DNA of 7,980 nucleotides from the NCBI GenBank assembly GCA_003232715.1, contig QIJG01000293.1, forward strand, positions 1 to 7,980, written 5' to 3'. Origin of the DNA: Nitrospirota bacterium (GTDB taxonomy: Bacteria; Nitrospirota; Thermodesulfovibrionia; Thermodesulfovibrionales; JdFR-85). The position numbers and the translations under genes were made by a program. The notes beneath the pieces were generated by a model. That model saw only the letters and a list, made by a program, of their open reading frames with translations. It was not told the origin of the DNA and did not search any database. How positions within the stretch are numbered: position 1 is the stretch's first letter; each line of letters starts with the position of its first letter. Positions 5,786-7,980 of the stretch are shown one piece after another.

Positions 5786-6331
5786 TCAGATCCTTCCGAA
5801 AAGAATCATCTTTTTCCCTTTTGATATCTTTTTCATCTCCCCAGTCATCTGCTTCTTCATCTTTCTGAAGTCTGCCTCTGAAACCTGTCTGATATTAATT
5901 CTCACTTTAAATTCTTTTTCAATGTTCTCAAAAGACTCCTTTAATGAAGCTGCACCACCTATAACAAAAAGATCGATAGAATCAGATGCAAGTCCCTCGG
6001 CATAGGGACCGGTAATAAAGGCAGCCTTGACTCCGGAAGCCCGCAATACAGACTTCAGGGCACCCGGCAGGCCAAGTGATTTTGTTATCAGATTTCTGAG
6101 CTCGGGGAAAAAGGGGGAATTTGTGTTCGCCTGAAAATATCTCAGATTGGCAACCCTTTCACTGACGAGTATGCCCATCTTCTCAAGGTTATCAAGTTCT
6201 CTCTTGACTCCGGATGGATTTTTTCGCAGAATATTTGCAATCTCCCGAACATAGAACTTCTCGTTCGGGTTATTCAAAAGCAACGCCAGGATATCGGCCC
6301 TTACAGTTGAGGAAAATAGTCTCTGCAACAT
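5786..6331 (-). CDS. Winged-helix protein fused to a degenerate nucleotidyltransferase-like domain
   Basis: A 181-residue putative transcriptional regulator. The N-terminus (about 1-68) is an ArsR/MarR-like winged helix: RADILALLLNNPNEKFYVRE, then IANILRKNPSGVKRELDNLE and the wing KMGILVSERVANLRYFQAN. The C-terminal part (about 100-155) follows the MNT-type nucleotidyltransferase pattern, AFITGPYAEGLASDSIDLFV, where active relatives have GSxARG and SDIDL. Here the Ser of GS is Pro (109) and the first Asp of the DxD pair is Ser (118), so catalysis is unlikely and the domain may bind a ligand or partner. It has a strong sigma-70 promoter whose predicted start is the A of the ATG, and no ribosome binding site. 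It is first in an operon with the histone-like gene 44 nt downstream. The target is unknown; autoregulation is possible. Confidence 0.8.
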   Translation of the reverse strand: MLQRLFSSTVRADILALLLNNPNEKFYVREIANILRKNPSGVKRELDNLEKMGILVSERVANLRYFQANTNSPFFPELRNLITKSLGLPGALKSVLRASGVKAAFITGPYAEGLASDSIDLFVIGGAASLKESFENIEKEFKVRINIRQVSEADFRKMKKQMTGEMKKISKGKKMILFGRI

Positions 6332-6337
6332 AGATTA

Positions 6338-6366
6338 ATAATATACGATAATTCTATTTTTGTCAA
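6338..6366 (-). promoter_or_regulatory. Sigma-70 promoter predicting a leaderless mRNA
   Basis: On the minus strand TTGACA (6366-6361), a 17-nt spacer, then TATTAT (6343-6338). The usual 6-nt distance from the -10 puts +1 at 6331, the A of the ATG of the winged-helix gene. No Shine-Dalgarno sequence stands before that ATG, which agrees with leaderless translation. Confidence 0.85.
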
Positions 6367-6370
6367 CAAA

Positions 6371-6429
6371 AATATACAATTCATGAATCTCCGGAATCCC
6401 TTGATACTCATAGGGAATATACAATCAAG
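6371..6429. repeat. Direct and inverted repeats upstream of the leaderless promoter
   Basis: AATATACAAT occurs at 6371-6380 and again at 6416-6425. ATTCATGAAT at 6379-6388 is a perfect 10-bp palindrome about 50 nt upstream of the predicted start. CTTGAT (6400-6405) faces ATCAAG (6424-6429). They could be operator elements for the winged-helix gene. Confidence 0.5.
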
Positions 6430-6493
6430 CTGATACAGAAGCTTTGTTTCCAGTGAATTCAGCCTGTTCATAAAGAGTCATGTTCTGTTTTGA

Positions 6494-6604
6494 TTTGGTA
6501 TCGGGAGGGACCTGACATGCAGATATGGTAAAATATACGCCGAAGTTGAAAAATTAATTGAGGACTTTCAAAAAGACATAGATAGATTCCGGAGGTCAGG
6601 ATGA
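6494..6604 (+). pseudogene. Remnant of a TumE (DUF6516)-type toxin, C-terminus only
   Basis: The frame ending in TGA at 6602-6604 gives IYAE then VEKLIEDFQKDIDRFRRSG, the kind of C-terminal helix found in TumE-type toxins that precede TumA antitoxins. The stop overlaps the antitoxin ATG as ATGA, the expected coupled arrangement. The frame is open only from 6494, has an in-frame TGA at 6491 and no start codon, and the family's conserved core is not visible, so the rest of the gene seems lost. The call leans on the neighbouring antitoxin and on my recollection of the family. Confidence 0.5.
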
Positions 6605-6969
6605 AAGAAAAACAAAAAAACATAAAAATAGGTATTTCTACGGAAGAGCAGGTGAATAAAGAATTTATCGAGGCTTGGCATAGAGCAGAAAAAGATGAAA
6701 TAAAAGTCCCGGAAGAACGTCTCTATTTTCTGGATCCCGCTACATTCTTCAAGGTTCTATCCAAACGTAGAATTGCTTTACTCCAAGTCTTACATTCCCA
6801 CGGCAGCACCAGTATCCGACACCTGAGCAAAGTATTAAAGCGCGACTATAAGAATGTGTATCAGGATGTCCAGTTGTTAAAACAAGTAGGCTTAATTTGC
6901 CAGGATAAGACCAAGAGAATATACGTTCCGTGGGACAAAATTAATGCAGAGATACCTCTTGCCGCATAA
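6601..6969 (+). CDS. TumA/HVO_A0114-type winged-helix antitoxin or regulator
   Basis: A 122-residue putative DNA-binding protein of the HVO_A0114-like family, found as the antitoxin half of TumE/TumA modules. A helix-turn-helix is seen in STSIRHLSKVLKRDYKNVYQ (69-88) with DVQLLKQVGLICQDKTKR following, and the C-terminal VPWDKINAEIPLAA matches the family's typical ending. The preceding part, LYFLDPATFFKVLSKRRIAL, also fits. The ATG at 6601 has GGAGG at 6591-6595 with a 5-nt spacer and overlaps the stop of the decayed toxin frame, so it looks like an antitoxin that has outlived its toxin. It may still repress DNA near its own start. No terminator was found downstream. Toxin-antitoxin role is inference; the winged helix is seen. 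Confidence 0.75.
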   Translation: MKEKQKNIKIGISTEEQVNKEFIEAWHRAEKDEIKVPEERLYFLDPATFFKVLSKRRIALLQVLHSHGSTSIRHLSKVLKRDYKNVYQDVQLLKQVGLICQDKTKRIYVPWDKINAEIPLAA

Positions 6970-6997
6970 AGGGGATAAGAAATAAGGCACTCGTTTA

Positions 6998-7216
6998 TCA
7001 AACAACAATGTTATGCCATAGACACAATTGGCAGAGAGAATGTTGCCTTCCGGCAGTCCTGTCCAAAGCTGGATGAAAAGCACACCCGCCAGGCTGTACC
7101 GAAGTCCAGAGGTCATCCAAAGATTCACACCAAGCCTGTATCTCTTCCAGATTTGCTCTTTCTAAAGGTGAAAGTTTCAATGCATCTTTTACTATTCCTT
7201 TTGTATCTGTTGCCAT
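6998..7216 (-). pseudogene. Decayed addiction-module antitoxin
   Basis: The first 23 residues, MATDTKGIVKDALKLSPLER then ANL, match the start of short addiction-module antitoxins (unstable antitoxin type, which usually continue IEKIFHSFD). From there the sequence departs from the family and ends without the usual C-terminus, and another frame is open over part of it. GAAGG stands 7 nt before the ATG, so the 5' end is intact. No ParE/RelE partner follows on the minus strand. It could instead be a small unrelated gene. Confidence 0.4.
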
Positions 7217-7447
7217 TTTATAGCCTTCGAAATGGTATTTGCTATATTATTGCTTTTATTCTTTTATTTTGTAAACATAGCCCTTGTTAGGTTAAGAATA
7301 TCGCAATACTGTATTAGATAAAAATTCCGGCTAAAGGACACTGCCGGAATGATGGATTGGGGATCGGGATGACAAACAGGAAAATTGAGTTTATACGCAG
7401 ACGCTGATTATGAGGGGACGAATGGAAGGTGTTGTGACGGGGATATG
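7217..7447. other. AT-rich intergenic stretch without a gene
   Basis: Together with the pseudogene this forms about 480 nt without an intact gene. It holds a T-rich run near 7250-7270, the 11-bp inverted repeat AATAC-T-GTATT at 7305-7315, the terminator described separately, GGATCGGGATGACAAAC near 7360-7376 and CGCAGACGCTGATTA near 7397-7411, both resembling dispersed intergenic repeats. I see no tRNA or attachment site. Confidence 0.5.
7320..7350 (-). terminator. Rho-independent terminator after the NusG-like gene
   Basis: On the minus strand ATTCCGGC (7350-7343) pairs perfectly with GCCGGAAT (7331-7324) across 11 nt, and the 3' arm runs into TTTTA. It lies 97 nt after the stop codon of the NusG paralogue, so that gene is the last of its transcription unit. 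Confidence 0.65.
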
Positions 7448-7966
7448 CTATTTGGATACAAGTGATACGGATTGCTTCTCTATTTCCAGACGGCAGGAGA
7501 CCTCTCTGAGCAATATAAGTACCCTGTCCTTTGGCCGTTCGCATAAAAAGACACCTTCAAAGCCGGCCATGGGGCCGTCTGTTATGATAAGCCTGTCTCC
7601 CGGCTTGAGCTCCTTGGCTGACAGGTCAATGAACCCGTCCTTCATCCTTGCGTGGATAGAGTCTATTATTGTCTTATCCACCATATAGGGTGTTCCGGAT
7701 CTGCTCCCGATAACATAACGGACACCCCTTGTGTACTTGATGAGGCGATAGTCTCTTTCAGGGTTAAATCTGGCAAAAACATAGCAGGGAAAGAGTTTTT
7801 CCACAATCAGTTTCAGCCGTCCCTTATAGAAACGTTTTTTCCGGAGAGCAGGATTCAGGACATCAAAGTTGGCTGTTTGGAGGTATTTTGCAACAAGATC
7901 CTCTTGTGAGGGTTTTGTGTAGATAACGTACCAGTTTGTGGGTTCATGAATATCGGATGTACTCAT
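7448..7966 (-). CDS. Specialised NusG paralogue (RfaH/UpxY/LoaP-like antiterminator)
   Basis: A 172-residue transcription elongation factor that would bind RNA polymerase through its NGN domain and let it read through terminators, commonly in polysaccharide gene clusters. The NGN domain (about 11-105) starts NWYVIYTKPSQEDLVAKYLQ and has the hallmark LFPCYVFARF (58-67) and GVRYVIG (81-87). The KOW segment is LKPGDRLIITDGPMAGFEGV (120-139). It is short and diverged compared with housekeeping NusG and stands apart from secE/rplK, which argues for a paralogue. AGGG stands 9 nt before the ATG at 7966. A terminator lies after it and no surface-polysaccharide genes are on its downstream side, so it acts in trans or closes an operon beginning beyond the window. 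Confidence 0.87.
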   Translation of the reverse strand: MSTSDIHEPTNWYVIYTKPSQEDLVAKYLQTANFDVLNPALRKKRFYKGRLKLIVEKLFPCYVFARFNPERDYRLIKYTRGVRYVIGSRSGTPYMVDKTIIDSIHARMKDGFIDLSAKELKPGDRLIITDGPMAGFEGVFLCERPKDRVLILLREVSCRLEIEKQSVSLVSK

Positions 7967-7980
7967 ATGCTATACCCTAT

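Noticed and set aside
5338..5868. Long plus-strand ORF encoding repeated FFAVAAFFATV-like hydrophobic segments
   Set aside because: It is the antisense image of the Lys/Ala repeat gene, which has a ribosome binding site, an operon partner and a terminator on the minus strand.
7305..7318. TACTGTATTAGA as a LexA box
   Set aside because: Only one half-site is present, and no SOS gene is adjacent.
7351..7411. GGATCGGGATGACAAAC and CGCAGACGCTGATTA as defined mobile repeats
   Set aside because: They resemble dispersed intergenic repeats, but a single copy of each cannot establish an element without a genome-wide search.

Overview
The window looks like chromosomal DNA of a Gram-negative, anaerobe-type bacterium with moderate GC. 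LpxC (lipid A synthesis) implies an outer membrane. The mix of a sigma-54 response regulator, a sigma-54 promoter, TldD, a purine/methylthio-nucleoside phosphorylase and several toxin-antitoxin relics would fit Nitrospirota or a Desulfobacterota-like lineage. That placement is inference from gene content, not a search.

Layout. 1-453 (minus): a RelE/ParE-type toxin followed by a Phd/YefM-type antitoxin that runs off the left edge; the toxin comes first. 489-2634 (minus): an MTAP/MTIP-family phosphorylase whose end overlaps the start of an NtrC-type sigma-54 response regulator. 2635-2782: a divergent control region with an extended -10 promoter inside an inverted repeat and four ACATT repeats. 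2783-4168 (plus): tldD. 4169-4300: an intergenic region with a near-perfect sigma-54 promoter directly before lpxC (4301-5194, plus). 5195-5390: a convergent gap with a short CGCAG repeat and a strong terminator for the minus-strand operon. 5391-6331 (minus): a winged-helix/degenerate nucleotidyltransferase protein with a textbook sigma-70 promoter predicting a leaderless mRNA, followed by a Lys/Ala/Thr/Val-rich histone-H1-like protein made of ten 11-residue repeats. 6332-7447: an accessory-looking stretch with a TumA-type antitoxin (6601-6969), a remnant of its toxin partner, a decayed addiction-module antitoxin and small repeats. 7448-7966 (minus): a NusG paralogue (RfaH/UpxY-like), followed by a terminator.

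How the parts relate. The response regulator keeps the GAFTGA loop needed to contact sigma-54, and the only convincing sigma-54 promoter here drives lpxC, so outer-membrane synthesis may be under enhancer-dependent control; that this regulator acts on that promoter is a guess. Two unrelated promoters (lpxC and the winged-helix gene) predict transcripts with very short or no leaders. The clearest candidates for something not ordinary are the sigma-54-driven lpxC, the leaderless regulator plus hendecad-repeat DNA-binding protein operon, and the phosphorylase with a 6-oxopurine-type base pocket. I see no CRISPR array, rRNA, tRNA or intact insertion sequence.
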